Shown here: positions 1-12,201 of the stretch, piece by piece
How the letters are laid out: each line of letters opens with the position of its first letter
Numbering within the stretch: position 1 is the stretch's first letter
Assembly: GCF_033958435.1 (NCBI RefSeq)
Contig: NC_134148.1
Span: 11,014,501-11,078,500 of the forward strand
Direction: 5' to 3'
DNA: 64,000 nt
DNA from: Carettochelys insculpta
Lineage: Eukaryota; Chordata; Testudines; Carettochelyidae
Program-made: the position numbers and the translations under genes
The notes under the pieces: model-generated
Told to the model about the DNA's origin: nothing
Seen by the model: only the letters and a program-made list of their open reading frames with translations
Database searches by the model: none

Positions 1-1277
1 CAAACAGCAGATAGAATATCTAGAGATACTGGAAGTTGGCTCTAGTTTCGTCCAGAAGAAAAGTAGAGTTGTGTTTTATGTAGACTTCAATTAATTAAAA
101 AGAAAAGAAAAGAAAAGAAAAATGAAGATCGACTAGAGTTTCAAACAGCTTTCCTTTAACTGTGGTTGCTGTCCTGAGTGGTCCGTCAGCCAGGCATCAC
201 AATGAATGGTCTTCCTTTGATTTGAATTCCTTCCCCCTTGCGGATCCTGCCCCCCGACTGATTCAAAGGACTGATATGAAGTGGAATGTAGTCATGCTTT
301 AGTGCCCTTCTGAGAAGCCAGGCAGGAGGAAGCATCAACCATCAAATCTGTCTACTGCTGTGTCACTATGTGAATGGTGCACACACTCCAAAAACTGTGA
401 TAGAAAGAATCCAGAGAGGGACACATATTAACCATTGTTCACTATGTCGGACTTGCCATCTCTAACGCAAGGGGTTAACTACAGCCTTATCATCAATCAT
501 TCTTCATTTAAAGCATGTGGTGTGGCTCTAGATTTAAGCATGGACACAGGTTTTTAAAAACAAATGTATAAACATGGAATTTTCACTAAAAGGATACAAT
601 GTAGGGTACAACAAAGCCAGATGCTACTGGAGTGAAATAGTACTTATGTTAAACTGCAGTGAAACAATGCAGTTTCCACAGCAGAGTACCATATGCATAA
701 ACAATCTCCACCTATTCTTGTTTGGAAACTACTAAAATTTCCAACGGGACAAACTGGAAGCAGCTTAAAAGAATACAAATAAAATGTTGAACATACTTTT
801 CCTGGGAGTGGAAGGGCAGAGCAACTTTCCTTTCAATAGCTGCAGTTCTGCTGTACTGAAAGCAAAACGCCCGAACACTGAGCAGGACACTTGTGCCGCA
901 ATGCTCTGATCTCACTTTCTCAAGCCAAATACCTTGCAACTCAACAGTACCATAAAATTTGAATAATCTCATGCAATGAGTTGGACTTGTGTTAAGGTTA
1001 ATCAAGTATATCAACTCTCTACGACATAATATGGTATGGGGCTAATCAGCTAACTGATAACGTGTTCCAAATATGCTTAAGAGATGTGTAATCCAGCCTT
1101 AGACTCCATGCAGACCACTCAGTTTCAGCAATGTCTTCAGAGAATAAACTGGTTCAGTTTTTCATTTTAAAACACCTGCTTGTGCCATGCTGGAATACTT
1201 CCAAAACAATATTAAGGGAAACAAACACATGGAGGTATTCACAATGTACCTCAAGAGCTGAACAGCCCTACACATAC
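1..1277. other. Mostly featureless sequence, no gene recognised
   Basis: AT-leaning sequence with a short (AAAAG)n run near 100-121. A 100-codon open frame lies on the minus strand at 712-1014, but I see no convincing splice acceptor for it, so it is not called as coding. Confidence 0.4.
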
Positions 1278-1338
1278 CTTGAGAGTTTTCACTAAGCATT
1301 GCATTAACTATTGCTGTCTTGGTCATTAATCTCAAAAA
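1278..1338 (-). CDS. Candidate 61-nt internal exon of an unidentified minus-strand gene
   Basis: Seen on the minus strand: a fair acceptor ending gctcacag, a 61-nt open frame and a good donor, AAG then GTATGTG. The frame starts at a codon boundary and ends with one extra base, encoding FLRLMTKTAIVNAMLSENSQ. The plus strand here has no comparable signal. It would be the most 3' exon seen in the window if the host gene extends this far. It could be a chance combination, because its neighbours are far away and phase cannot be checked. Confidence 0.4.
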
Positions 1339-3517
1339 CTGTGAGCAAAGTCGGATTTCCAACATGACTCAAAAGATAGCTCCCTGCACTTACAGCCATA
1401 GGCTTGCACGTCACACAAAGTATTGTCACTGTTACAGGACCAATGGCATAACAGACCTCTTCAGCCCCTTTCACACACATTTGTTAAGTGACAGGCCTGT
1501 CTTCCTGCACCTCACTCTGGCTAACTGCATGTTCCACGTACTACCCCAGTCTAGGTGTCCAGCCATGTTACTGACACAGTACCACCCTGATTTTGACATT
1601 TGCACCAGGGTCCCCTCAGAAGCCTGTGACAGTGTAAGCTGCAGAGACAGAAACAGAATCTTCACAACACAGCTTCAGTTATTCAATCCTTCAAACTACG
1701 AAGCATGCAGAGAATAACCTGTGCATGGGGGTCTGTCTTGCCCCTCAAATTCTTCTTGACAGCTTCTGTAAATTCTCCTCAGTCCCGTGCTCTGGTGGGA
1801 GGAAGCTGCCTGTCCTACTGGAGCAGGTGCCCTGCCTCAGTCAGCCAGCTTTCACTGAAACGCTCCACAGCCTCTGCCCACACACTCAAACCCTCCTTCC
1901 CCTTCCTAATATATAGGAGATGTACAATCCACGCTGATCCCAGTCCCAGCCTTGGGAAGAGTAAGTTATACTAGTCTTGCTGGACCTAGACAGGGGTATT
2001 CCCCAGTTGACCTGTCCCCCGCACAGGTACTTCAAAACAGCCTTATCTTTGCTATTTTCCATTTCCTGTGAGTTTCCTCCTTTTCAAACTCCTTTGATTT
2101 AAACTCCTGTCTTTCAGGCAGCTAAGATCAAACAGCTACCCAGATGGGCAACATATTTATAGGACATATACTACAGAGAACTCCCTTCTTTCTCTGTAAG
2201 GTTCTGACTAATGCAGATCTTTTGTGTGGGTGTAGCCAATAAATTAAATACAGGAGCGTCTGTCTTCTCATTACCATTCACTGCTGAGTTTCTCCTCCCT
2301 GCCCCGAACACCCCCCCCCAATGGTGTGTAACTGGAACAAGGAAGCTGGCCCTCAGCAATGTAGTTATTTAGATCCTTTAAAAACCATGTGTGTTAGTAT
2401 CCAAAAAAGAGCATCCCAATCTACCACAAATAACACTGTCTCTTGCTCCCATACCCTGTTCAATCAGTTCCCTCAGGGAAAGCCAGAAAACAGGTTCATC
2501 TCTATGTGCCCTAATGGGCAGTACCTGACCTCTGTTGGGCCAAAGGAAAATTAAATTTCTATAGTCAAAGACAACTTTACTAACTTGAATGGATTTCTCC
2601 TTCAGACTCAGGCACCCTATACAACTATAACTGCAACAATACCATGCAATCAATCGTGGTTGACATATCCCACACCTTTCCTTAGTCTGCAACAAACAAA
2701 ATTTAACATGATCAAAACAATCCACACTGTTTGACTAACAGCATGGTAGTCTAAACTCCAGATAGGAATTAAGCTCTCACCAGACCAACATCTGGTATAC
2801 GCTAACACACTTGGATTTTTCTCAGGATTCAAAAGGCAGAGGACAAATTTAGGTTAGGAAAGTCATTTGTAGGGTGGTTCACTAAGATAACAGCATCACA
2901 GACTCACTGATAAAAATGTATTTTCAGAGCATTCCTGCTGCCTGAAGCATTCAACTTCAAAATTGTTTTCAGATTTGGTAAATATCCAGTTGGGAGCAGA
3001 CAAACATGTAAAGGTCAATGAGTAATAATTACACAAATATACAGAGCAAGGTCAGTCGCATGCTTATGTGAAACTCAGAAGATAAAACGTCTTCATGAAT
3101 TACTGCAAGATTTCTAGAAAACAGGTTATTAAATATCAAAGTGATTGCAGACAATTCTAAGAGAATCAGGAATAGATTAACTGAATAAGCGGTTTCATAC
3201 TCGTAGTTCACTTAGACCTATACAGAACTGCATTTGAATAGGTTTGGGAAGAGTACCGTTGTTTTAAATCCAGTATGCTTCATAAATACACATGTGAATT
3301 TGTGGCTTTAGAAAGTGCTGAGGGAGTTACACGGCAAGTTTATTTCTTTCCATTATTCTAGTGGCAGGAAGGTGTTGAAATGTACAGAGGAGGATCAAGA
3401 GAGCAAATTTCTTTTGCAACTGAGTTTAGCATTTGAGTGTCAGTTGTCATGTCTCCAAGATAAAGACAAGCAATTTTTACATTCTTAAAAGTAAATGCTT
3501 TAACCACTGCCACTTAC
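1339..3517. other. No gene recognised
   Basis: Non-repetitive sequence with a short C run near 2310. Several short open frames overlap on both strands without good splice signals. Probably intronic or intergenic. Confidence 0.35.
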
Positions 3518-3537
3518 CTCTGCCTGGATAAAAACTG
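3518..3537 (-). CDS. Candidate 20-nt microexon
   Basis: On the minus strand, a very strong polypyrimidine tract and acceptor (ttttttctttcccctcag) is followed after only 20 nt by the strong donor GAG then GTAAGTGG. A CAGCAG at the acceptor would also allow a 17-nt version. The length is not a multiple of three, so inclusion would shift the frame. The splice signals are directly visible; use as an exon is inferred. The chance pairing of two such strong sites cannot be excluded. Confidence 0.45.
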
Positions 3538-3603
3538 CTGAGGGGAAAGAAAAAAGTACTGAATACTTCAAAACTCATGCCAACCCATGCACTATTCTGG
3601 TAT

Positions 3604-5297
3604 ATGGCGATCAGAGAAGGTGTGGGGCCCCTACTGGATGAGGGAGGTAACCCAGTGACAGATGATGTAGGGAAAGCTGAAGTACTTAATGCTTTGTTTG
3701 CCTCTGTTTTCACGCACAAGGACAGCTCCCAGACTAATGCGATAAGTGATGCATTGTGGGATGAAGGTGAACAGCCTTTGGTGGGGTTAGGAGCTATCAA
3801 AAAAAGCTAAACGTACATAAATCCATGGGCCTGGACCTAATTCATCCGAGGGTTCTGAGGGAGTTGGCATATGTTGTTGACGAGTCCTTGGCCATTATCT
3901 CTGAAAAGTCATGGAGATCAGGAGAGATCCCGAATGATTAGAAAAAGGCAAATGTAGTGCCCATCTTTAAAAAAGGGAAGAAAGATGATCCAGGAAACTA
4001 TCAGCCAGTCAGTCTTACATCAGTCCCTGGAAAAATCATGGAGGGGCTCCTCAAGGAAGTCATTTTGAGGCACTGGGAGGAGGGGAGAGTGATCAGGAAT
4101 AATCAGCGTGGATTCATGAAGGGCAAGTCATGCCTGACCAATCTGATTAGTTTCTACGATGAGATAACCAGCTCTGTGGATAGGGGAAAATTAATGGATG
4201 TGATTTATCTGGACTTTAGCAAAGCTTTTGATACGGCCTCCACAGTCTTCTTGTCAGCAAGTTAAAGGAATGTGGATTGGATAAATGGACGGTAAGATGG
4301 ATAGAAAGCTGGCTAGAAGGTCGGGCCCAGCGGGTAGTGATCAACAGCTCAATGTCGGTCAGTTTCTAGTGGAGTGCCCCAACGTTCGGTTCTGGGTCCT
4401 GTTCTGTTCAACATATTTATCAATGACCTGGATGAGGGGTTGGATTGCACACTCAGCAAGTTTGCAGATGACACTAAGCTAGTGGGAAAGGTAGATACGC
4501 TGGAGGGTAGGGACAGGGTCCAGACTGACTTAGACAAATTAGAAGACTGGGCTGCAAGAAATCTGATGAGGTTCAATAAGGACAAGTGCAGAGTCCTGCA
4601 CTTGGGCCAGAAGAATCCCAAGCATTGTTACAGGCTGGGGTCTGACTGGCTCGGTAGTAGTTCTGCAGAAAAGGATCTGGGAGTTGTAGTGGACGAGAAG
4701 CTGGACATGAGTCAACAGTGTGCCATTGTAGCCAAGAAAGCTAAGGGCATATTAGGTTGCATCAAGAGGAGCGTTGCCAGTAGATCCAGAGAAGTGATTG
4801 TTCCTCTTTAATCAGCTTTGATGAGGCGACGTCTGGAGTACTGTGTCCAGTTCTGGGCCCCCAAATATAGGAAGGATGTGGATACACTGGACAGGATCCA
4901 GCGGAGGGCAACCAAAATAATTAGGGGGCTGGAGCATATGACCTATGAAGAAAGGTTGAGGAAACTGGGACTGTTTAGTCTGCAGAAGAGAAGTCTGAGG
5001 GGGGGACTCGATAACAGCCTTCAACTTACTGAAGAGAGGTCGCAAATAGGCTAGAGAGAGGCTGTTCACAGTGGTCATGGATGGCAGAACATGGAACAAT
5101 GGTCTCAAGTTGCGGTTGGGAAGGTCCAGGTTGAACATTAGGAAAAACTTTTTCACCAGGAGTGTGGTGAAGCATTGGAATGTTCTACCCAGGGAAGTAG
5201 TGGGCCAGGCTGAGCTGATGGGTTTGGTCCTGCTTAGAGCAGGGGGCTGGACTCTATGGCTTTTTTAGGTCTCTTCCTATGATTCTATTATTCTATG
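3604..5297 (+). mobile_element. CR1 LINE, 5'-truncated, ORF2 reverse transcriptase remnant
   Basis: Degenerate CR1 ORF2 in the plus direction. Readable blocks are the pre-RT region ([12 protein letters not shown]), palm motif (YLDFSKAFD), the catalytic FADD near 4460, the thumb ([12 protein letters not shown]) and the C-terminal NVLPREV block. The frame is broken many times, including a TAG where related copies have Trp near 3938. It ends in the ATTCTATG-type tail typical of CR1 at 5277-5297. The endonuclease half is absent. Dead copy. Confidence 0.9.
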
Positions 5298-6190
5298 AGT
5301 TTTGTCTGTTAAGAATATGTAGTCATTTGGAAAGTTATACATTTGAACACTTGCCAGAGGTGTTTCATCCACAATGTTCACGTAAACCAATTAAGAAAAG
5401 AATATCCTCCAAGAGGCATGTGTTTAGCAACTAGAAAGAGCATTTACTAGACTTAAGTTGTCAGAAAAACTGGTACATTAATATCATTATTCTGTAGAGC
5501 GTTACAATGAGCATTATAGGCTTATTTTGTATTAAAATGAAAAAGTAAGTGTCCAAGATGCTAAGAAGCTCTAAGTGGTAAGCTGTTAAGAGAACATGGA
5601 TTAATGGAAGGACAGCAGCACTGAAACACTTTCCGTTAAGCTTTTGGTAAACCAAAAGGTGAAGCCCTATTATGGTTCCCATGCTGTGCATGCATAATAT
5701 GGTACACAAACTCAGCAGCTGTCCAACTCAAAGCAAAACAGCTAAGCTATCAGAGCATGGCTTCTCTTTCACAAGTAAGAGGCACGTGAATCAGCGTTAA
5801 TGAACTAGTCCAGTCTCAGACATTGCTGCACTGAAAGCGGTCAATCCCTGCATTGTCAATTTGGATTCATCGTTATGTCAAACCCTTGGATTCTGAACAG
5901 CTTTACCTACTTTTTGTGCACAACAGAACTCTATTTCTGGGCCTGTAGATTTCTGGGGAACACCTGTTATTGGATGGATCAATTCACTGGCCAGTATGAC
6001 GTACTTAGGGAACAGATTTAGACTCTTAGGTCCCTTCTAATTTTGCAGTTTAGCACTGAAAGGCAAGATGAAATTTTGAGGAGCTTCTTCAGTTTGAGTT
6101 TATTACATTTTATGCTACCACTGAGTGAGCTATTTCTTCAAGTAAAGAAAAGCTTTCACGCTAACATCTCCTGACTATGAATAAAAGGTA
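5298..6190. other. No gene recognised; one possible minus-strand splice acceptor
   Basis: Non-repetitive stretch. On the minus strand a good acceptor (catgttctcttaacag) at 5583 precedes an open frame reading YHLELLSILDTYFFILIQ, but no clear donor follows. I leave it uncalled as an exon. Confidence 0.3.
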
Positions 6191-6521
6191 CAGGTGGAAC
6201 CTCTCTAGTCCAGCACACTCTGCTCCTGTAACATGCATGATCTGGTTCAATATTACTTGAGTTAGTCATGTGTCCTCTTATCTTAGGCAAGGCCAAGTTT
6301 CCTGTGGTCCCGTGAAGTTTGTTTATTGCCACCAGTCCTGGCTCTCAGAGTTCTGTGTTCTTATTTAGCTGTAATTTACCCCAACTCTCTTCTAAGAGCC
6401 CAATAAACAGTGGAGGTGTTGGTGATGCTGCTAGACAACACTAACCACCTGTGGTTTGGCAAAGTCTCTGGTTTGCTGCTGGTTAGATCCTGAAGGTGAT
6501 GGACTAGAGGTGTTCAACCTT
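6191..6521. mobile_element. Tigger-like (TcMar) non-autonomous DNA transposon, copy 1
   Basis: A 331-bp element with inverted ends (CAGGTGGAACCTCTCTAGTC on the left, matched by the complement of ctagaggtgttcaacctt on the right), flanked by TA on both sides as expected for a Tc1/mariner-type insertion. The interior closely resembles 14781-15109. No transposase frame is present. Confidence 0.7.
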
Positions 6522-7889
6522 TAGTTGCACTGGATGCAGGAATGCACACTTCTACCTCTAGCAGAGAGAGTACATCTGGACAGGCTGTGTTTCTGGATAC
6601 CTACTGCTTGTAGTTTGCCCTGAAATGTGTAATGAACATGATTTATATTGACTACATAGTGAATGTCAGTATTCCTTCACAAGAATATTTATTCTCAACC
6701 ATTAGGAAGACTGTCTCATTGATCTACACACTGAGAAGAGAGCAGTTTGTTATTTAGCTAAGATGATATTTCAAGATGTGAAAGTTAACTCTAAATCTCT
6801 AACTGGCATCACTTGATTCAAGCTCTTCTTGGCAGTTTGTCACATTCAACTTGTTTCCATGATAATGTCCAACAGTTCACATTCACATTTGCCCTGAACA
6901 ATCTTAAATTAACCCACGTAGCAGCTTACCATTACACCATAACAAGGCAAAATTTTAGTTACACATGTTCACCTGGTTTATTTGTACAAAGGAGTTAAAA
7001 AAATACTGAACAACAGTACTGGGAATTTTCATGTGAACAAAAGTTAGTAAAATCCTGGGTGTGTTGCCCTATGCAGAATATTATTTTAATTCAAGTTAAT
7101 ACAAACTAGAGCTGTTTTTCCATTTTGCCAGCCTCCACAAATTCCAAGCAGTAAAAATGGTTACGGTGGTGGTATAAGCTTCTTTCCATTATTTTTCAGC
7201 TTACTCTGCACAAGTATGTTCTATGAGTGTTTGTGTACTTTAAGTTTAGAAAACTAGAGCTCCTCCTTAGGATGTCTAATAGAAAAGAGGGAAAGCCAAG
7301 CGACCTTTTAAGATTACTGGAAACATTGTGGGTCACATTTAAAGATATTTTCACCGATCTAAAGTTGGTAAGATTCCATAATCAATATGAACACAATTTT
7401 TAAAGATAGTTCTTAGAATTAAATTTGAATCTCCAGAAACAGAAAAACAGACCACAGTAATATGTTTAGCTATCAGACTGCACTCAGACACAGACTCATG
7501 TCTAATGAAGCACTGTTGACACTAAATCATTATTACTTTAGACTCACTATCATATAGAGAAGAAGAGATTACAGTAAGGTCTTAACATTTGTTAACCACC
7601 TCTTCCCTGGGGCTCTGGGGGTAGAGTGTGCCAGCAGCTGCCGCTTCCCCTGGGCTCCAGGTAGGAGCCCTGGAAGCTGGGCTCCAGGCAGGTGCGACAT
7701 TTCCGAAATTCAACAGTCACAAGGGTTCTCAACAGGCAGGAATACCCAGGCAGGAAACCTGAAAACCAGACCCAGAGGTTGGTTTGGGTTTGGCTTCGCA
7801 ATCGGAGTGTCAAGTGAAACTCTGCCAAAGCCCTGACAAGGCCAGTAGAAAGTACTCAGAGACTTGATGTGTGGAGCTGTGGCATGAAC
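6522..7889. other. No gene recognised
   Basis: AT-rich, apparently single-copy sequence. Nothing stands out apart from short chance open frames, with a G/C-richer patch near 7600-7700. Confidence 0.35.
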
Positions 7890-8220
7890 AGAACAGGTGA
7901 GGGAAGAATAATGAAGTCTAAACTCGTAACAGGTAATGCAGAGACAAAGCAGAGACAGTCTTACAAAACTAAGTGACTGGGCAACAAAATGGCAAATGAA
8001 TTTTAATGTTGATACATGCAAAGTAATGCTCATTGAAAAAATAATCCCAACTACTTATACAAAATGATGGGGTCAAATTTAGCCATAACCACTCTAGAGA
8101 GATCTTGGAGTCATTGTGGATAGCTCCCTGAAATCATCTATGCCACAGCAGTCAAATAAGCAAACAGAATGTTAGGAATCATTAAAAAAGGGCTGGAGAA
8201 TAACATAAGAATAGCTTATT
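7890..8220 (+). mobile_element. CR1-clade LINE, left part of an interrupted copy
   Basis: The frame around 7970-8060 reads DW-TKWQMNFN, the CR1/L3-type region after the RT palm, continuing to 8220 where a second LINE interrupts it. The sequence resumes at 9306 after a 13-bp duplicated target. This family differs from the other CR1 copies in the window. The left limit is approximate. Confidence 0.7.
8208..8220. repeat. Target-site duplication of nested LINE (left copy)
   Basis: agaatagcttatt here matches agaatatcttatt at 9306-9318, 12 of 13 bases. Together they bracket the inserted LINE at 8221-9305. Confidence 0.75.
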
Positions 8221-9305
8221 ACTTACTTACTTAAACCCTTGTACTCCAAGAGGAGAATAGGCCATCTACAAGTCTCCCCCACTTCACTCTGTCTTGGAAC
8301 AAAACTTTTAGCTGGCTCCAGGAGTGCCCCACTTTTTGTCCTTCAGTCTCAGTAGATCTTCTCCACTTTGTCCGAGGTCTTCCTCTTTTGCATTTTCCTT
8401 GCAGGTGCCAAGTGAGAGCTTGACGTACTATGCTGGATGATGGTTTTCTGAGAGTGTGGCCTAGCCATCCCCACTTTCTTTTCTTGATTTGAAAGTCAAA
8501 TGGCTCTTGTCCTGCTCTGTTCCAAAGTCTTGCCATTTGATGTGAAGGATGTACCGCAGGCATCTGTTTATGAATGTCGGTAGCTAATGATCTGAAGACT
8601 TTTTAGTACACCAGGTCTCCCATCCATACAAGAGCGCACTCTTCACATCTGTGTTGAAGATCTTCAGTTTTGTCTTTGGAGCTATTACCTGTCAACTCCA
8701 CATGGGACGGAGAGTCTTGAATGCAGCCATTGCTTTCCCTACCCTGACTTTGATATTCTTACCGGCTCCTCCATCTCTACCCATAATACTCCTCAAGTAG
8801 GAGAACTGCTTCACATCTTCCAGGTGTGATGGAAGTGTTGTTGGACTGGTTGATCCTCATCATCTTAGTCTTTCCCTTCTTAAAGCTCAGTCCAGTCATT
8901 GAGACAGGTTTGTCCAGTGCTGTGACCCTTTCCTGCATGGTTTCATGTTGGTGTGAAAGGAGGGCAACATCAATGTCCTTTAGTTGTTTAAACAGTGTCC
9001 ACCAAATACTTTGCTCATGGCTATCAGTTGTCCTATCCTGTCCCTTATGATCAAGAATATGAAAGGTGACAATAGGCACCTTGTCACACTCCTGAGAGCA
9101 ACCAAATAGGAACTCTCAGAGTGATCGTAGAACAGTCACTTGAGTGGAACTCCCCCACCGTACATAACCTTCATAGACTTTGAAAAACCCTTTGACAGTA
9201 TTGATAGAAATGTTTTGTCAAACAATCGCAACACCATGGCATCCCATCCAGAATGAGTAACCTGATCCATTCAACATCCAAACCTGTTCACAATGGTGTC
9301 TTGAC
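8221..9305 (-). mobile_element. Nested non-LTR retrotransposon with a 5' inversion
   Basis: The minus strand from about 9080 to 8231 encodes the C-terminal part of a LINE reverse transcriptase (KKGKTKMMRIN, then WGWLGHTLRKP and KRGRPRTKWRR). It ends in a TAAG-repeat tail at 8221-8235. The adjoining 9160-9240 encodes an RT palm block (FIDFEK-FDSIDRNVL) on the opposite, plus strand. A tail, a flanking 13-bp duplication and an inverted 5' part fit twin-primed insertion. The clade is uncertain; RTE-X-like is possible. Confidence 0.75.
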
Positions 9306-9903
9306 AGAATATCTTATTGCCTCCATACAAATCCATGGTCCACCCACAACTTGAATACCGTGTACAGTTGTGGTTGCCTCATTTCATAAAAGATAATGGG
9401 CATTAGAAAAGGTTCAGAAAAGGGCAATAAAATGATTAGAGGTTTGGAACAGGTGCCATATGAACAGAAATTAAAAAGACTGGAACTTTACAGCTTGGAA
9501 AAGAAAAGTCTTAAGACGGATATGAGAGAAATCTATGAAATCATGACAGGCATAGAGAAAGTAAATAAGGGAAAGTTGTTTACTTGTTACCATAACATAA
9601 GAACTAGGGTTCACAAAAATTAATTTAATAGGTAGCAGGCTTAAAACAAAATTTTTCTTCACACAGAACACGGTCAGCCTGTAGAACTCCTTGCCAGAGG
9701 ATGTTGTGAAGACCAGGACTTTATCAGGGTCCAAAAAAGAACTAGATAGATTCATGGAGGTTAAGACTACAAATACTTAGGAAAGACAGAAATAGTGTTC
9801 ACTCCTGCTGGGCAATCTGACATTGACTGTTGTCAAAAGACAGCATCCTGAGCTAGATGGACCATGGATCTGATCCAGTCTGGCCCGTTCTTATATTCTT
9901 ATG
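9306..9903 (+). mobile_element. CR1-clade LINE, right part of the interrupted copy
   Basis: Continues the element of 7890-8220. It carries the C-terminal block (KRLELYSLEKKSLKTDM) and the conserved 3' region ending ggcccgttcttatattcttatg. Frameshifted and dead. Confidence 0.8.
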
Positions 9904-9965
9904 TTTTCCCTGTATATTTTAATTCACAGTTTGTTTTTGAAGACAATTACTCACAGATTTAACTG

Positions 9966-10080
9966 CAGGTTGAAACCCTCTCATTTGGTACACTCTCGTC
10001 CAGCAACATCCTTCACATGGCAGTATCACTCTTGTTGGTATAGCAGAGGGCACCTGGACCAGAGAGCTCCAGCTGTGTGG
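9966..10080. mobile_element. Left end of a Tigger-like element (partial)
   Basis: caggttgaaaccctctc and ctcgtccagcaacatcc match the left ends of 6191-6521 and 14781-15109. No matching right end was found, so the GC-rich block that follows may be its interior or an unrelated insertion. Confidence 0.4.
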
Positions 10081-11640
10081 GGACAGAGTGGAACCCTCCT
10101 AGGAGCAGAGAGCCCTACTGGCAGCCTGCTTTGGGGAGCTTCAGAGGCAGTACCAGGGCAGGGAGCCAGGTCAAAATGCCCTACTATGGTGAGCCCAGCG
10201 GCGGCTGAGAAGCCCCACTGTGAGGATCACAGCCCTGGTTGGGAACCCCATCAGAGCAAGGACCCTGGGTGGGGCATTGTAGTGAGCCACTGTGGCCTCC
10301 CGCTGACTCAGAGGCAGAGGAGGCTGCGCAGAGGCCCTGGTGGGCGGGCCCGGAGCCAGAACACCAGTGGCCCGCCCCTCAAAGGGCGGGGCCTAGAGCC
10401 AGAAGGGCCAAGGGCAGAGCTTGGGACCCATTAAAGCCTGGGCCTCCAGGCAGGGAGGTAGCGCTTTCGCGGGCTCCCAGACGCCAGGGGCAGAGAGCCC
10501 ACTGCCACCCGGGAGAAGCAAGCCCCCAGTGGCCCAGACCAGCCAGGACAGCTACAGATCCGGATGCCCCAGGGGACCTACCCAGACTTCCCAGATCTGC
10601 CAGGACCCTCACACCAGTGGAGGACCCCCTCCTCGGAGGAAACCCCAGGCCAGCCAGACAGGCAGGGGCTAGCAACCACGAGGCCCCAGGAACTGCCTTC
10701 CCCAGGGTTCCAGTGGACCCCTGCAGCCCCCAGGCCCAGGATCGCCTCAGACCCACCATGCTACCGCCGCCAGACTACCCCAACGATTTGGAGATGACCA
10801 ACTGGCCGGAGCCCCCAAAGGTAGACAATTTGGAGGGGGTCGACCCCGCGGGACCCCTTCACCAGATGGACTGGGACCTTCCCCCGATGGAGGTGGAGGT
10901 AGGAAGTGGTCTGGGGAACACTGCACCAGAACCCATGGCGGTGTGTTACGGCCTGGATCCCCACCACCGTGGTTGTGTGTAAGCGACCCACAGGGCCCCG
11001 GGCCGGGTCGCAGTGGTGTGGGAGGGCCTGTGACCCCCTACCTCCTCCCTGACGGGGTAAGCCCTTGCTGGGCCTGTTCCTCAACCCTTGTGCTGCTGCC
11101 CCGCCCTGAACAGAGGGCTGAGCTTGTTCCTCAACCCTTGTGCTGCTGCCCCGCCCTGAACTGAGAGCTAGGCTTGTTCCTCCAAACCTAGTGCTGTTGC
11201 CCCGCCCTTACCCAACGGGGTAAGCCCTTGCTGGGCTTGTTCCTCAACCCTTGTGCTGCTGCCCCACCCTGAACTGAGAGCTAGGCTTGTTCCTCCAAAC
11301 CTAGTGCTGTTGCCCCGCCCTTACCCAACGGGGTAAGCCCTTGCTGGGCTTGTTCCTCAACCCTTGTGCTGCTGCCCCGCCCTGAACAGAGGGCTGAGCT
11401 TGTTCCTCAACCTTTGTGCTGATGCCCCGCCCTGAACTGAGGGCTGGGCTTGTTCCCCAAACCTTGTGCTGTTGCCCCGGTCTGAACTAAGGGCTGGGCT
11501 TCCCAGGACAGAGGCTGCAACTGCGGTCCCGCCCGGAGCTAAAGGCCGACCCCAGAGTGTTTGACTGGCTGCAGCCCTGCCCCAGCCTTTAAGGAGGGGC
11601 CCTCCAGCTGCGGGCTGGCCGATCGCCTACTCTTAAAGGG
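10081..11640. other. GC-rich block, possible old LTR or Tigger interior
   Basis: Strongly GC-rich and unlike its surroundings. A 247-codon frame at 10239-10982 is proline- and arginine-rich with open frames on several overlapping registers, as expected of GC-rich noncoding DNA. It contains the minisatellite at 11071-11510. I do not recognise a protein. Confidence 0.4.
11071..11510. repeat. Minisatellite with 50-bp units and a 113-bp higher-order period
   Basis: Units beginning gcttgttcctcaacccttg start at about 11071, 11121, 11171, 11234, 11284, 11347, 11397, 11447 and 11497. Most steps are 50 bp; two are 63 bp because of an extra ggggtaagcccttgct-type segment. The 50+63 pair repeats as a 113-bp block. 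Confidence 0.85.
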
Positions 11641-11897
11641 GAAAAAGCCCTGGGACGGCTAGACCAGGGCAAGCAGTAGGGGCCTGCGTCGCCCAGAGGT
11701 GTACGGCCATAGCACCCGGGCGCCCACAGGCATGGAGCCCAGTCAGCAGCCTTGCAGTTGTGAGGACCCGGGCCAGGGTGGGGGAGGCCAGCAGACTCTT
11801 GTAGGGGTGGAGCTTCCCCTCCAGGCAGCCTGGGGACAGGGAACCTGTCACAGTCAGAAAGGGAGCAGGAGGGGAGATGGCCAGCAGGAAGCTCAAC

Positions 11898-12201
11898 CTC
11901 CCTTCATCTGGCGAATTTCATCGTTTGGAACCACTCGTGTCTTGAGAGTGCCAGACAAGGGAGGTACAAACTGCAGTCTCAAATTGCCTGTACTTAAAAT
12001 ATGCCTGCTCAGTTTGTCCCTTACAGAGCCACAGTCCATTTTCACTAGTATGGAAGAAATGTACCATTTTCTTTTGGGCATGCCCAAGTGGAGGTCTACC
12101 AGCTTTTCAAACATGTTCTTCGAAAGCTGGGCTCTACTACAGAGGTATCTGGGGGCCAAGTACAACAGTGCTTCAAGCAAACCAATCACATGCAAAGCCT
12201 T
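11898..12201 (-). CDS. Candidate exon of an unidentified minus-strand gene
   Basis: The minus strand has an acceptor (cctttttccaagtaggacag) at 12202, then 101 open codons with protein-like composition, for example KALHVIGLLEALLYLAPRYL and FEKLVDLHLGMPKRKWYI. It ends at a possible donor (GAG then GTTGAG) or at a TGA three bases further (11893-11895). Starting at a codon boundary, it is in phase with the candidate exon at 13784-13873. No family is recognised. It could be a terminal exon or a pseudogene. Confidence 0.45.

Noticed and set aside
6901..6960. Donor-like GTAAGC on the minus strand at 6931
   Set aside because: No acceptor occurs within a reasonable distance upstream.
10239..10982. 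247-codon plus-strand frame
   Set aside because: It lies in GC-rich DNA where several registers on both strands are open. It is proline-rich without domain features and next to a minisatellite.
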